DNA from: Rhodobacter flavimaris
GTDB lineage: Bacteria > Pseudomonadota > Alphaproteobacteria > Rhodobacterales > Rhodobacteraceae
Assembly (NCBI RefSeq): GCF_021378075.1
Contig: NZ_JAJUOS010000002.1
Location: forward strand, 62,001 to 126,000
Length of the DNA stretch: 64,000 bases
Direction: 5' to 3'
The notes beneath the pieces were generated by a model. It was not told the DNA's origin and made no database searches. It worked only from the letters and a program-made list of their open reading frames with translations. Shown here piece by piece: positions 26,678 to 34,899 of this stretch. The position numbers were made by a program, and so were the translations under genes. Within the stretch, counting starts at the first letter, position 1; every line of letters begins with the position of its first letter.

Positions 26678-26953
26678 TTGATCCTCGTTTGTCTCAGTGG
26701 GGCTTGCTGTGGGCTTACGCTACGGCGCTCTCGTCGGTCTCTACAAGCGAATTTGCAATGAATATCAATGCTTTATTTCGACTGATTTTGGCGGATGCCT
26801 TTGACTGGACATCAGGGGGTCGGGCGCACGCACGCGGCGCGGGCAGGATCGGCGGGAAGTGCGGCGGGCGGTGAGTCCCCCCTATATACCCCCGCGCACT
26901 GCGCGCCCCGGGAGGGGCGCTGGCGCGGTAAGTGCGTGCAGCGGCGGTAAGTG

Positions 26954-29032
26954 TCATTCCCCGCCACTCCCCGCCGGTCGCTCAAACGGCTTGTTCGGGT
27001 CGCGGAGGACGAACCACCGTTCGCCCGTGTGCCTGTCGGGCTTCGCAAAGGGTTCGCGCCCAAGGATGCCATCGCGCTCCAAGCCAAGCACCACATCCTT
27101 AGTCTGCTTCGCCTTCCTGAGCCGTCGCGGCCATTCCGGGTGGCCGCTGAGCATCCCATGCACGCCGGTTGTCGCATTCGGGGACAACGAGGTGGTGACG
27201 AACTGCCCCCGGTCGTAGGCATCACGGATCAGCGCGGCCACCGTCAGCCGGGGGTCTGGCCCTGCTTCGCGCGCCAATTCACCGCCGATGTGGACACCCG
27301 GTCGCCAGAGGCCGTTGTTGTCGCGGGCCAGTTCCCGGTCAGGGGCAGGCGGGCCATCGGTGTTCTTCATCACGCGGAGAACAAAGCTCTCGCTGATGAC
27401 CGACCCGTCATCGTCGTCCTTCTCGACCTTCTGTTGCAGATACATCCGGCGGCGGCAGGAGTTGTGCCACTGAGCATTGCCCGCATAGCCATCGTCGTTG
27501 GACGAGTAGCCCCGCGCGCTGGCTCGGTCGATGTGGACCAGCAGCATGACCCCGACGCGGCGTTTCGTGTGAACCTGCCGCAGGAGTTTGATGAAGGCGC
27601 GCACCTCGCGGCGCGCGATCTCGTTCCCGTCGAAGGTGTCGGACGCCCCGTCGATGATGACAAGCTGCGGATCGAAGGCATCAACCATCGCTTGCAGGTT
27701 ACGGAATGGCGCGGTCTCCCCGAGGTGCTTCATCATGTGCGCCCTGCCCGCCGTGCCCACGTCCCTCAGTTCCTCGCCATAGAGGGGGTCAACCTCGCTG
27801 GCGTCGAGGACGAGCAGGCGTTCGCGCAAGCCCTCGGGGTCGTAGTCGAAGGTCTCGGTAACGCGGCGGAGTCGGCGCATCAGGCGCTTCCGCCCATCCT
27901 CTGCCGAATAGTAGAGGACGCGGGCCTGCCGCGTATCGCAGTCGAGGACGGGTTCGCCAAGTGCGACGGCGCAGGCCATCTGCAAGGCGAGGAACGATTT
28001 GCCGACGCCACCGTGCCCGCCAAGCAGCGTCACGTCCTCGTCCGCAACCAGCCCCTCCACAATGTCGGGCACCTCGTCGTCATCTTCGCCGGTCCAGTCC
28101 ACGCTGAGGCGGGCCAGCAGGTCGCCAGCGTTCTCGCCGGATGCCGGGGCTGGCGCGCCCAACTGGGCGGCACCGCTCGCCGGATTCACCCATCCCTGCC
28201 GTGCTGCCGCCGCGAACACGGCCTGATAGCCGGTGTCGGCGGGGTTGAGGCTACGCCAGACCCGAGCCGCGTCCTTGGGGTCGTATTTCTCGGACTTCTG
28301 AGACCACTCGGTCCACAAGCCATCGCCGGTCGGGCCGAGCTCCCTAAGCGCCATCCCCATCCGCACCCAAAAATCACGGTCGTCGGACGGCATGTGCGCG
28401 AGGGCGGAGCGAAGCTCCGTCACCGTCTTGGCATCGACGGGCACGGTCTCCACCGAATCACTGGCCTGCGAGGTGCGGGCTGCACCATGCCGGGGTGCGA
28501 GCGCCTGCTCAACATACTCAGCGAGGTCAACCAGCGCCCCGTCCCGGATCACGTGTTCGGTGACGGTGAAAAACCGACCTGCCGCGTAGGCCTCGATGCC
28601 GCTGGTGTTGGATCCCAGGGTGGCAAAGGCTCGCCCATAGCCAATGGCGTGCGCACCCTCGCGGCTCGGGCTGAACTCGACGTAGCCGGGAACAGCGTTC
28701 GCCAGCCCACCCAGCCCATTGGCTTGCACGTCATCGAAGTCCACGCCCTGCCAGTGCCGACCCGAGCCATCAGGCCCGAGTGCGAACGCGAGGCCCCAGT
28801 CGTCGCCCCTGCCTGCGAGCACTCCTTTGGCTTGATCGTAGGTGGCGAGCTGTGCCCGGTCGGCGTCAGTGTCCAGCGTGCCGCTGCGCCTCGTTCCGTT
28901 CGTGTAGAAGGGCACCTTGCGCGGCTTCTTCCCCGGCTCGGGGACTGCTTGCCAGACGAGCCAGCGCGGCACGCTCTGCATGACCGCCAAGGCCGTTTGC
29001 GGACCGATTGCCGGTTCTGCTACCTTGTCCAT
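26954..29032 (-). CDS. Primase/RepA-type AAA ATPase (replication protein of the element)
   Basis: A 692-residue protein. The N-terminal part (RWLVWQ..., KVPFYTNG, GVDFDDV, then GIEAYAAGRFFTVT) matches the primase-polymerase-like N-terminal domain of phage and plasmid replication proteins. A PriCT-type segment follows (DFWVRMGMALRELG). The C-terminal RepA/RecA-like helicase domain has Walker A GGHGGVGKSF (about residue 335) and Walker B LVIIDGASD. It probably lays primers and unwinds DNA to replicate the element after excision. It is the first large gene of the minus-strand run behind the HTH gene. Confidence 0.85.
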   Translation of the reverse strand: MDKVAEPAIGPQTALAVMQSVPRWLVWQAVPEPGKKPRKVPFYTNGTRRSGTLDTDADRAQLATYDQAKGVLAGRGDDWGLAFALGPDGSGRHWQGVDFDDVQANGLGGLANAVPGYVEFSPSREGAHAIGYGRAFATLGSNTSGIEAYAAGRFFTVTEHVIRDGALVDLAEYVEQALAPRHGAARTSQASDSVETVPVDAKTVTELRSALAHMPSDDRDFWVRMGMALRELGPTGDGLWTEWSQKSEKYDPKDAARVWRSLNPADTGYQAVFAAAARQGWVNPASGAAQLGAPAPASGENAGDLLARLSVDWTGEDDDEVPDIVEGLVADEDVTLLGGHGGVGKSFLALQMACAVALGEPVLDCDTRQARVLYYSAEDGRKRLMRRLRRVTETFDYDPEGLRERLLVLDASEVDPLYGEELRDVGTAGRAHMMKHLGETAPFRNLQAMVDAFDPQLVIIDGASDTFDGNEIARREVRAFIKLLRQVHTKRRVGVMLLVHIDRASARGYSSNDDGYAGNAQWHNSCRRRMYLQQKVEKDDDDGSVISESFVLRVMKNTDGPPAPDRELARDNNGLWRPGVHIGGELAREAGPDPRLTVAALIRDAYDRGQFVTTSLSPNATTGVHGMLSGHPEWPRRLRKAKQTKDVVLGLERDGILGREPFAKPDRHTGERWFVLRDPNKPFERPAGSGGE

Positions 29033-29174
29033 ACCGACCCGCCTTTCCTCGTATCAGGCTGGCCGTTGGGGTAGACGATCCGCAGCCGGGGGTGCTCAGG
29101 CCTCCGGCTGTTTCGCGACGTGGGCTTGCTACAGGCTTGCCGAAGCGCGCCCTCGCAAAAGTTCAGGAACACTT

Positions 29175-29519
29175 TCATTCGGATGCACCGCCCGGCTGCT
29201 TGACCGCAGGTTTCCCGTTCTGCCACGGGCCGGGGATCGCGCCGGGCGCAGCGGGTGCAATGCGCATGGGGTTCTCGCGCTTCGTGCGCACCGCCGCCGT
29301 GTGCGCGCTGGTGCTGCGGTAAGCCTGCTCCTTGATCCACGCGATCACCTCGGACCGCAGGTAGCGGATCGGGGCGTTCGGGGCATCGCCGATCTTGTAG
29401 AACGGCGGCCCGTCCTTGCCTTGGTGGCGGCGGACTTCGAGGGTATTGGGGCGAAGCTTCATCAGCTTCGCGGCTTCCTTGTTCGTGATGAACTCGTCCA
29501 GATCGACGGTCTGCGACAT
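29175..29519 (-). CDS. AlpA/excisionase-like helix-turn-helix protein
   Basis: A 114-residue protein with a winged HTH of the MerR/excisionase type: FITNKEAAKLMKLRPNTLEVRR, then the wing PIRYLRSEVIAWIKEQ. It probably controls the integrase or the replication genes and may help excision. The start has AAGGA six bases upstream. It is divergent from the gene at 29762, across a 242-bp AT-rich control region. Confidence 0.8.
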   Translation of the reverse strand: MSQTVDLDEFITNKEAAKLMKLRPNTLEVRRHQGKDGPPFYKIGDAPNAPIRYLRSEVIAWIKEQAYRSTSAHTAAVRTKRENPMRIAPAAPGAIPGPWQNGKPAVKQPGGASE

Positions 29520-29761
29520 GGCAAATCCTTCCTACGAGGTTTGCTGTCACTGACCTAGACGACTAGGGGTTACGACAGGGCTGATAGACGCCGTCCAAAG
29601 ACGGTGCACTAATTGCTTACCGCGCTTCGCAATAGGTCCGCTACCCCCTAATTACACATGGATTACAGTCGGTTGTATCTAGCGACAAATCAACAGCCAC
29701 AGCCATTTTCGCACTGAAAAGTGGATGCATGGTGTGTATGGTTTGACGAGGCGGATTCGGG

Positions 29762-30346
29762 ATGATAAGTCTGGTCAAAACCATACACACCTTACATCGC
29801 AAAATGCCCCCAATACGACCCCGCCCTGAGCCACCCAAAGGTCCGCCGCCCTGGGCTGACCCGGAGAAGTCGACTGCTGACTTTGAGTCACGAGCCGCCG
29901 AGGTATTGAGGTCAGACGAGCCGCCGGGCGAACGTATGCGCCTGATGCGGGAGCGCCTCAAGCTGAAGTGGGATGGCGTTCCGCGCCTCGTCCGTCATCA
30001 AATCACGGTCCCGAGAGAGAAGATCAAGTCCATGGTGAATCTGAAAGATGCCCGAGCCAAGGTGCGCAAGCTGGCAGGCAAGGTCCAAGACGAGGCATTC
30101 AAGCACTGGCTCTATGCGTGGGTGGTGGATGCCGAGCGCCCTGACGAGTGGACGCAATCGCGGGTGCTCTACGAGAACTACCTCAAGAGGGCGAAGGACT
30201 ACGGCAACAATCGGCCCGACCGGCGGCTCTCAAAGGAAGAGCTCGCCACCGAGACGCAGTGGGGGAAGATGATGGGGGCGACATACATGAAGAAGCGGCG
30301 AGCCGGGGGTAACTACTACCCCGTGAGGCTGAAGCGCGGCGCATAG
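29762..30346 (+). CDS. Hypothetical protein with D5/P4-primase-like C-terminus
   Basis: About 194 residues. The start is proline rich and basic. The C-terminal 60 residues (SRVLYENYLKRAKDYG, then KMMGATYMKKRRAGGNYYP and VRLKRG) resemble the small winged-helix tail at the end of P4-alpha/D5-type primase-helicases, here as a separate protein. That is a pattern resemblance only. The start codon (ATG 29762 or 29804) is uncertain. It is one of only two plus-strand genes in the element. Confidence 0.55.
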   Translation: MISLVKTIHTLHRKMPPIRPRPEPPKGPPPWADPEKSTADFESRAAEVLRSDEPPGERMRLMRERLKLKWDGVPRLVRHQITVPREKIKSMVNLKDARAKVRKLAGKVQDEAFKHWLYAWVVDAERPDEWTQSRVLYENYLKRAKDYGNNRPDRRLSKEELATETQWGKMMGATYMKKRRAGGNYYPVRLKRGA

Positions 30347-30446
30347 CTGCGCTCGCTGTGCTCGGGCACCAGCCGCTGGCCGCTTTTCGCGCTACCCATG
30401 CTCGGGCCAAGTGCGATCCGCGAGCGCTGCCAGCGTTTTCCGGGGG

Positions 30447-31754
30447 CTACGCGCGAGCAGCCATCGGGAGCACGTTCTTCCCGGCAGCTATCAGCCCCTT
30501 CCGCTCGATCCAGTCACCGATGGCCTGCACCTCGGGGTGCAACCATTGCAGTTCGTCCAGATCAGCATAGTGAAGCGAGGTAATGTCCTCCTGCGCTGGC
30601 TTGTGCCCGATCAGGAGGTCAACGCGGAACTTCTCAACCCGGCATTCCCTCATGGCGATGTTGGAGAACGTGCGCCGGAGGTCGTGCGGGCTGAGGTGCT
30701 TGCCCGCGGCCTCGCTCACCTTCGTCATGGTCGCCCGAGGATCGGTCATGTGCCCGGTGCTGCCGCGCGAAGGGAACACATGCGGGTTCCCTTCCTCGCG
30801 CTTCCGCCCTTTCAGCACGGCCACTGCCTGTGTGGACAGAGGGAGCTGGATGGGGAACCCCTGCTTTCGGTCGATGAGCTGATACCAGCACGCGGCGGGG
30901 TCGTCCGACAGGTGGATGCGATCCCAAGTGATCGAGGCCATCTCCGTGTTACGGCAGCCCGTCAGAAGCAACATCAGGGCGAGGTCCACCCCGGCCAGCG
31001 CATCGCGGTTGCGTGCGGTGAGGCGGGCGTCGTGCAGGGCGTTCCAGACCTCGCCAACCTTGTCGAAGGCGACGTAGCGCTTCTTCCGCTCCTGCTTCGC
31101 CAGCTTCTCGCTCTTGCGCTTCTTCGCCCAATGGTCGGCCATCACGTCCACGGGGTTGAAGGCGAACAGCGGGCTACCGTCGGCGCGACGATGCTGGCGG
31201 CTCGCATAGTTGATGAGGATGCGCAACGCGACCATCGCTGAGTCAGCGCTCTTGGGCGCACCCCGCTTCCCGTCGAGGCCCTTCTCAGACATCTTGCGGT
31301 GCCGCGCGAGCACCATGTCAGGCGTGATGCTGACGATGGGCAGCTTCCGCCAGTCGGCAAAGACCTTCGTGACGAAGAACTCATACCACTTGCGGGTGCT
31401 GTCCTTGATCGCATCGGGCCGGGCAACGTAGTCGTCGAAGATCTGTTGCAGCGTGACTGCTTCCGCCTCAGACTGCTTCTTCACGGCGCGCGGGTCGAGG
31501 CCCAGCTTGATGGACCGCAAGTGCTCCTGCGCAACGTCACGGGCCTGATCGACGGTGAACACGCCATAGTCCCCGATGGTGATGCGGACGGTTGGCGTGG
31601 TAGCGGACATGCGCTTCTGGATGATGAAGGTGATCTTGCCCGCGGGGCTGATCTTCGCCCCGAACCCCTTGTCCTGGCTGTCCCAGACGAACTGGTTCTT
31701 CGGGCCGGGCTTGAGGCGGTCAATGACACCCTTGGTGAGCTTGGTCGTTGGCAT
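30447..31754 (-). CDS. int: Tyrosine-type site-specific integrase
   Basis: A 435-residue P4-like integrase. An N-terminal DUF4102-type arm-binding domain starts KLTKGVIDRLKPG, a SAM-like core-binding domain follows, and the catalytic domain has arginine in LTGCRNTEMASITW, HxxR in SPHDLRRTF, histidine in LIGHKP and the nucleophile tyrosine in SLHYADLDEL. All catalytic residues are present, so it should be active. It lies next to attR with its 5' end facing it. Confidence 0.95.
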   Translation of the reverse strand: MPTTKLTKGVIDRLKPGPKNQFVWDSQDKGFGAKISPAGKITFIIQKRMSATTPTVRITIGDYGVFTVDQARDVAQEHLRSIKLGLDPRAVKKQSEAEAVTLQQIFDDYVARPDAIKDSTRKWYEFFVTKVFADWRKLPIVSITPDMVLARHRKMSEKGLDGKRGAPKSADSAMVALRILINYASRQHRRADGSPLFAFNPVDVMADHWAKKRKSEKLAKQERKKRYVAFDKVGEVWNALHDARLTARNRDALAGVDLALMLLLTGCRNTEMASITWDRIHLSDDPAACWYQLIDRKQGFPIQLPLSTQAVAVLKGRKREEGNPHVFPSRGSTGHMTDPRATMTKVSEAAGKHLSPHDLRRTFSNIAMRECRVEKFRVDLLIGHKPAQEDITSLHYADLDELQWLHPEVQAIGDWIERKGLIAAGKNVLPMAARA

Positions 31755-31905
31755 GGTGGATTCTCCCTAGCAAGCAGATAGCAACCAAATGCGGTAAAGC
31801 ACTGGCAAGCTGCGTAGGGCACCATCCGGGAGCCAAGCAACTGTTTTCACTTGAAAATAAATGACTTTCAAGAACAAACAAGCTGCGTAAAGCTCGTCCG
31901 TCAAG

Positions 31906-31958
31906 GACTGTTAATCAATTGGTCGTAGGTTCGATCCCTACCGCCGGAGCCAAAAATC
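31906..31958 (+). repeat. attR: 53-bp copy of the tRNA-Asn 3' part
   Basis: Identical to 23085-23137. It holds the tRNA from the anticodon stem to the CCA end but no 5' half, so it is not a gene; it is the original chromosomal end of the tRNA displaced by the insertion, or its duplicate. Confidence 0.95.
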
Positions 31959-31979
31959 TCTGATTATCTCAGATGAATA

Positions 31980-32013
31980 CGAACAGGCGGCAAAAGCCGC
32001 CGTTCGCATTTTT
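31980..32013 (+). terminator. Original tRNA-Asn terminator, now orphaned at attR
   Basis: Stem CGAAC-A-GGCGGC / GCCGCC-GTTCG with an AAAA loop, followed by CATTTTT. It lies 22 bp after the attR copy, the distance expected of a terminator just after the tRNA before insertion. Confidence 0.75.
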
Positions 32014-32204
32014 CGGCCAAGCTGTCGCTGACAACAACGCATACCCGCCTGGATGCGGCCCTGCTCTTTCGTCGACGCAGTTAAATACGTTGAGCGCCCG
32101 CGCAACGGCCGATCCGCGCCTACTTTTGGGTTACGGCTGGTCGGATGAAGCCGAAAGCCGCGATAAGACCACAGCGCAGTGCCGCTCCGCTCGCCTACAC
32201 CAAT

Positions 32205-32837
32205 TCAGGCAGGTTTGAAGCTGTGTTGCGCGTGGAAACGGGCGATCTCTCGGTCTGCCGGGCGCTGGCCGGTGAATATCTGCACATAGGCCGGAATCCG
32301 TGCCATGCGAACTGAAAGGCTCTCGCGCTGCTGCATCGAGATATAGCCGATCTGGGTCAGGTAGACCGTTCGCGCGCGCGTTTCGGCGTCGATGCCGTCA
32401 TGGCCCCAGCGGTGAAACATGGCGATCAGTGCCTCCAGCCGCCGGGCGTCCTCGGCGTTCAGCTGCGCCATGATAACCGGATCTTGCAACGCCCAGGAGC
32501 GGACGGCGAACTCCAGTCGGCTGTCGAAATCGCGGTCTTCGAGGAAGCAACCGATCACGTTCAGCATCGCCTCGGCCTCGGATTCGGCAAAGGCATTGCA
32601 GGCGGCGATCATCCCCTCTGAGGTGCGGGCGACCCAACGCTCGGCCAGCGCGGCGAGCAGGGTCTCGCGGTCGCTGAAGTGCCAGTAGAAGCTGGTGCGC
32701 GCGATGCGCAGGCGCTTGGAAAGCGCCTGGATCTTGACCGCGTCGATGCCGCCCTCGATCAGCAGGGCATGTGCCGCGCCCAGCCATACCTCACGCGAAC
32801 CGCGCCAACCCGTTTCCTGATGCCTATCGCCCTTCAT
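32205..32837 (-). CDS. TetR/AcrR family regulator (copy 1)
   Basis: A 210-residue repressor-type protein. The N-terminal HTH is GIDAVKIQALSKRLRIARTSFYWHF, read in parts: KIQALSKRLRIA and RTSFYWHFSDRETLL. The C-terminal ligand domain shares blocks such as EAEAMLNVIGCFL and IGYISMQ with the TetR gene at 36742, so the two are paralogues. It is the last gene after the betaine transporter. Its ligand may be a betaine or a demethylation product, by context only. Confidence 0.88.
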   Translation of the reverse strand: MKGDRHQETGWRGSREVWLGAAHALLIEGGIDAVKIQALSKRLRIARTSFYWHFSDRETLLAALAERWVARTSEGMIAACNAFAESEAEAMLNVIGCFLEDRDFDSRLEFAVRSWALQDPVIMAQLNAEDARRLEALIAMFHRWGHDGIDAETRARTVYLTQIGYISMQQRESLSVRMARIPAYVQIFTGQRPADREIARFHAQHSFKPA

Positions 32838-32899
32838 GGAACGAGTAATAGCCGACAAACGCGGCTCTGCAATCGTCCATCGCGACGCGGGCGTGGAAA

Positions 32900-32920
32900 C
32901 GGGGCCGTCATGCGGCCCCG
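32900..32920 (-). terminator. Hairpin after the betaine ABC operon
   Basis: Stem CGGGGCCG / CGGCCCCG with a 5-base loop, 7 bp beyond the ATPase gene stop. No T tract follows, so termination is not certain. Confidence 0.4.
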
Positions 32921-32926
32921 CTCGCC

Positions 32927-33952
32927 TCAACCCGCATAGGCCGAGATCGCCCTGTCCAGCGGCAGCAATCCGACCGGCTGCCCGGACGGCCCGGTGACAC
33001 CAAGACATTTCTCGCCGCTCGCAACCATCCGGTGCAGCGCCTCAAGCAGGGTCGCCTCCGCGCCGATGCTACCGTCGGCACCCGGCGCATCCGCGCCCGG
33101 CGGCACCATGACCGAACCGACCTTGACGATCTTGCCGCGATCCACGTGCTGAACGAAATTCGCGACGTAGTCATCGGCGGGGTTCAGCACGATATCCTGC
33201 CCGGTGCCCTGCTGGATCACGCTGCCGTCGCGCAAAAGCGCGATGCGGTCACCGATGCGCAGCGCCTCGTCGAGATCATGGGTGATGAACACGATCGTCT
33301 TGCGCACCTCTTTTTGCAGATCGAGAAGCACTGTCTGCATGTCGTAGCGGATCAGCGGATCGAGCGCCGAGTAAGCTTCGTCCATCAGCAGGATCGGCGC
33401 ATCGTTGGCCAGCGCGCGTGCAAGTCCCACGCGCTGCTGCATCCCGCCGGATAGCTGGCTGGGGTAGCTTTTCTCGAACCCGGCAAGGCCCACGCGCTCG
33501 ATCCAGTGGCGCGCGATGCGGAGGCGCTCGGCCTCGTCGATGCCCTGCACCTCAAGGCCGAAGGCCGCGTTGTCGAGCACAGAGCGATGCGGCAGCAGCG
33601 CGAATTTCTGGAACACCATGGCCGTCTGGTGGCGCCGGAATTCGCGCAGCGCTTCGGGAGCCATCTTCACCACGTCCTGCCCGTCGATGATGATCTCGCC
33701 CGCCGTGGGCTCGATCAGCCGATTGATGTGGCGGATCAGGGTCGATTTGCCCGACCCCGAAAGCCCCATCACCACCTGGATCGCCCCTGCGGGGATCGAG
33801 ATGTTGATTTCGCGCAGGCCAAGGACATGGCGGTGTCGCTCGTTCAACTCGGCCTTGGTCATCCCGGCGCGGACCGCCTCGACATGGGCTGCGGGATTGG
33901 CGCCGAAAATCTTGAAAAGGTTGCGGATCTCGATCTCAAGCGGCTCAGACAT
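32927..33952 (-). CDS. Quaternary-amine (betaine) ABC transporter ATPase
   Basis: A 341-residue ProV/OpuAA-type ATPase energising betaine uptake at the inner face of the membrane. Walker A GLSGSGKSTL, signature LSGGMQQRVGLARAL and Walker B ILLMDEAYSALDP are intact. The C-terminal about 60 residues form a partial CBS-like region (ATLLEALHRMV), which senses ionic strength or ligand in relatives. It overlaps the permease gene by 8 bp. Glycine betaine, proline betaine or choline could be substrates. Confidence 0.93.
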   Translation of the reverse strand: MSEPLEIEIRNLFKIFGANPAAHVEAVRAGMTKAELNERHRHVLGLREINISIPAGAIQVVMGLSGSGKSTLIRHINRLIEPTAGEIIIDGQDVVKMAPEALREFRRHQTAMVFQKFALLPHRSVLDNAAFGLEVQGIDEAERLRIARHWIERVGLAGFEKSYPSQLSGGMQQRVGLARALANDAPILLMDEAYSALDPLIRYDMQTVLLDLQKEVRKTIVFITHDLDEALRIGDRIALLRDGSVIQQGTGQDIVLNPADDYVANFVQHVDRGKIVKVGSVMVPPGADAPGADGSIGAEATLLEALHRMVASGEKCLGVTGPSGQPVGLLPLDRAISAYAG

Positions 33953-34832
33953 GTTTCACCCCACGGTGCTTTTGTAGGCGGGCACCCCAAGCCTGGCTGA
34001 TACGGTCAAGCAGGATGGCGATGCCGACGATGGCGAGGCCATTGAACAGCCCAAGCGTGAAATACTGGTTGGAGATTGCCTTGAGCACCGGCTGACCAAG
34101 CCCCTGAACGCCGATCATCGCCGCGATCACCACCATGGCCAGCGCCATCATGATCGTTTGGTTGACCCCCGCCATGATTGTCGGCAGCGCAAGCGGCAAC
34201 TCGGTCTTGATCAGCTTTTGCCAGCGCGATGCGCCGAATGCGTCGGCAGCCTCGAGCACATCGGGATCGACCTCGCGAATGCCAAGGTTGGTCAGGCGGA
34301 TCATCGGCGGCAGCGCATAGACCACGACCGCGATCAGCCCCGGCACCTTGCCGATCCCCAGCAGCATCACGACCGGGATCAGATAGACGAAAGAGGGCAT
34401 GGTCTGCATCACGTCGAGGATCGGATTGATCACCGCCCGCACCCGGTTCGAGCGCGACATCAAGATCCCGATCGGCAGGCCGATAGCGATCGACATCAGC
34501 GTCGAGGTCAAGATCATCGAGATCGTCTTCATCGTGTCTTCCCACATGCCGAAATACCCGACAAGGCAAAGCGTCACGACTGCGGCGATCACGATCTTCC
34601 AGCTGCGACTGGCGGCCCAGGCGAGGCCCGCGGCAAGCAGCAAGATGATCGGCCAGGGCGTGCCGACCAGGACCCTCTCGGACCAGATCAGGAACTGCTT
34701 GAGCGGCTCGAACAGCGTTTCGAGCGAGGCGCCGTAGCTTCGCGAGAACGTGCGGAACGCTTCATCAATGGTTTTCTTCAATGCGCGCAGATTGTCATCG
34801 GCGAGCTGCGGAAAGCTGTCGAACCAGGCCAT
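33945..34832 (-). CDS. Betaine ABC transporter permease (ProW-like)
   Basis: A 295-residue inner-membrane permease. After an N-terminal amphipathic region come six or so helices, with the binding-protein-dependent transport signature near DAFGASRWQKLIKTELPLALPTIMAG, given in parts: DAFGASRWQKL and ELPLALPTIMAG. It pairs with the ATPase gene (8-bp overlap) and the binding protein 67 bp upstream. Its length and the N-terminal region fit the ProW/OpuAB family. Confidence 0.92.
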   Translation of the reverse strand: MAWFDSFPQLADDNLRALKKTIDEAFRTFSRSYGASLETLFEPLKQFLIWSERVLVGTPWPIILLLAAGLAWAASRSWKIVIAAVVTLCLVGYFGMWEDTMKTISMILTSTLMSIAIGLPIGILMSRSNRVRAVINPILDVMQTMPSFVYLIPVVMLLGIGKVPGLIAVVVYALPPMIRLTNLGIREVDPDVLEAADAFGASRWQKLIKTELPLALPTIMAGVNQTIMMALAMVVIAAMIGVQGLGQPVLKAISNQYFTLGLFNGLAIVGIAILLDRISQAWGARLQKHRGVKHV

Positions 34833-34899
34833 CAGAGCCCCCTTGGAATGGATGTAAGGCGCAGGCGGCGCGGCGTCCGGCCACCTGCGCAGTATCAGA

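Larger units (their letters stand above)
23085..31958. mobile_element. Integrated satellite-like element at tRNA-Asn
   Basis: A segment of 8,821 bp (repeat start to repeat start) is bounded by perfect 53-bp direct repeats made from the 3' part of tRNA-Asn. It holds a tyrosine integrase at the right end, an AlpA/excisionase-like HTH gene, a primase-helicase gene, a DUF5681 gene, an overlapping run of small unknown genes and a DUF4145 gene at the left end. No head, portal, tail, lysis or large terminase genes are present. Size and content fit a phage satellite or a minimal integrative element better than a decayed prophage, because the repeats and gene frames are intact. Confidence 0.88.

Noticed and set aside
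26951..29074. 707-codon plus-strand frame opposite the primase-helicase gene
   Set aside because: The minus-strand frame has Walker motifs and domain order; the plus-strand product is Arg/His/Ala rich without motifs.
23085..31958. Complete prophage
   Set aside because: No capsid, portal, tail, holin/lysin or large terminase gene is present, although the boundaries are intact.
31906..31958. Second tRNA-Asn gene
   Set aside because: Only the 3' half is present; the D-arm and 5' acceptor strand are missing.
31973..32218. 81-codon frame after attR
   Set aside because: It runs through the orphaned tRNA terminator and has no ribosome site or family resemblance.
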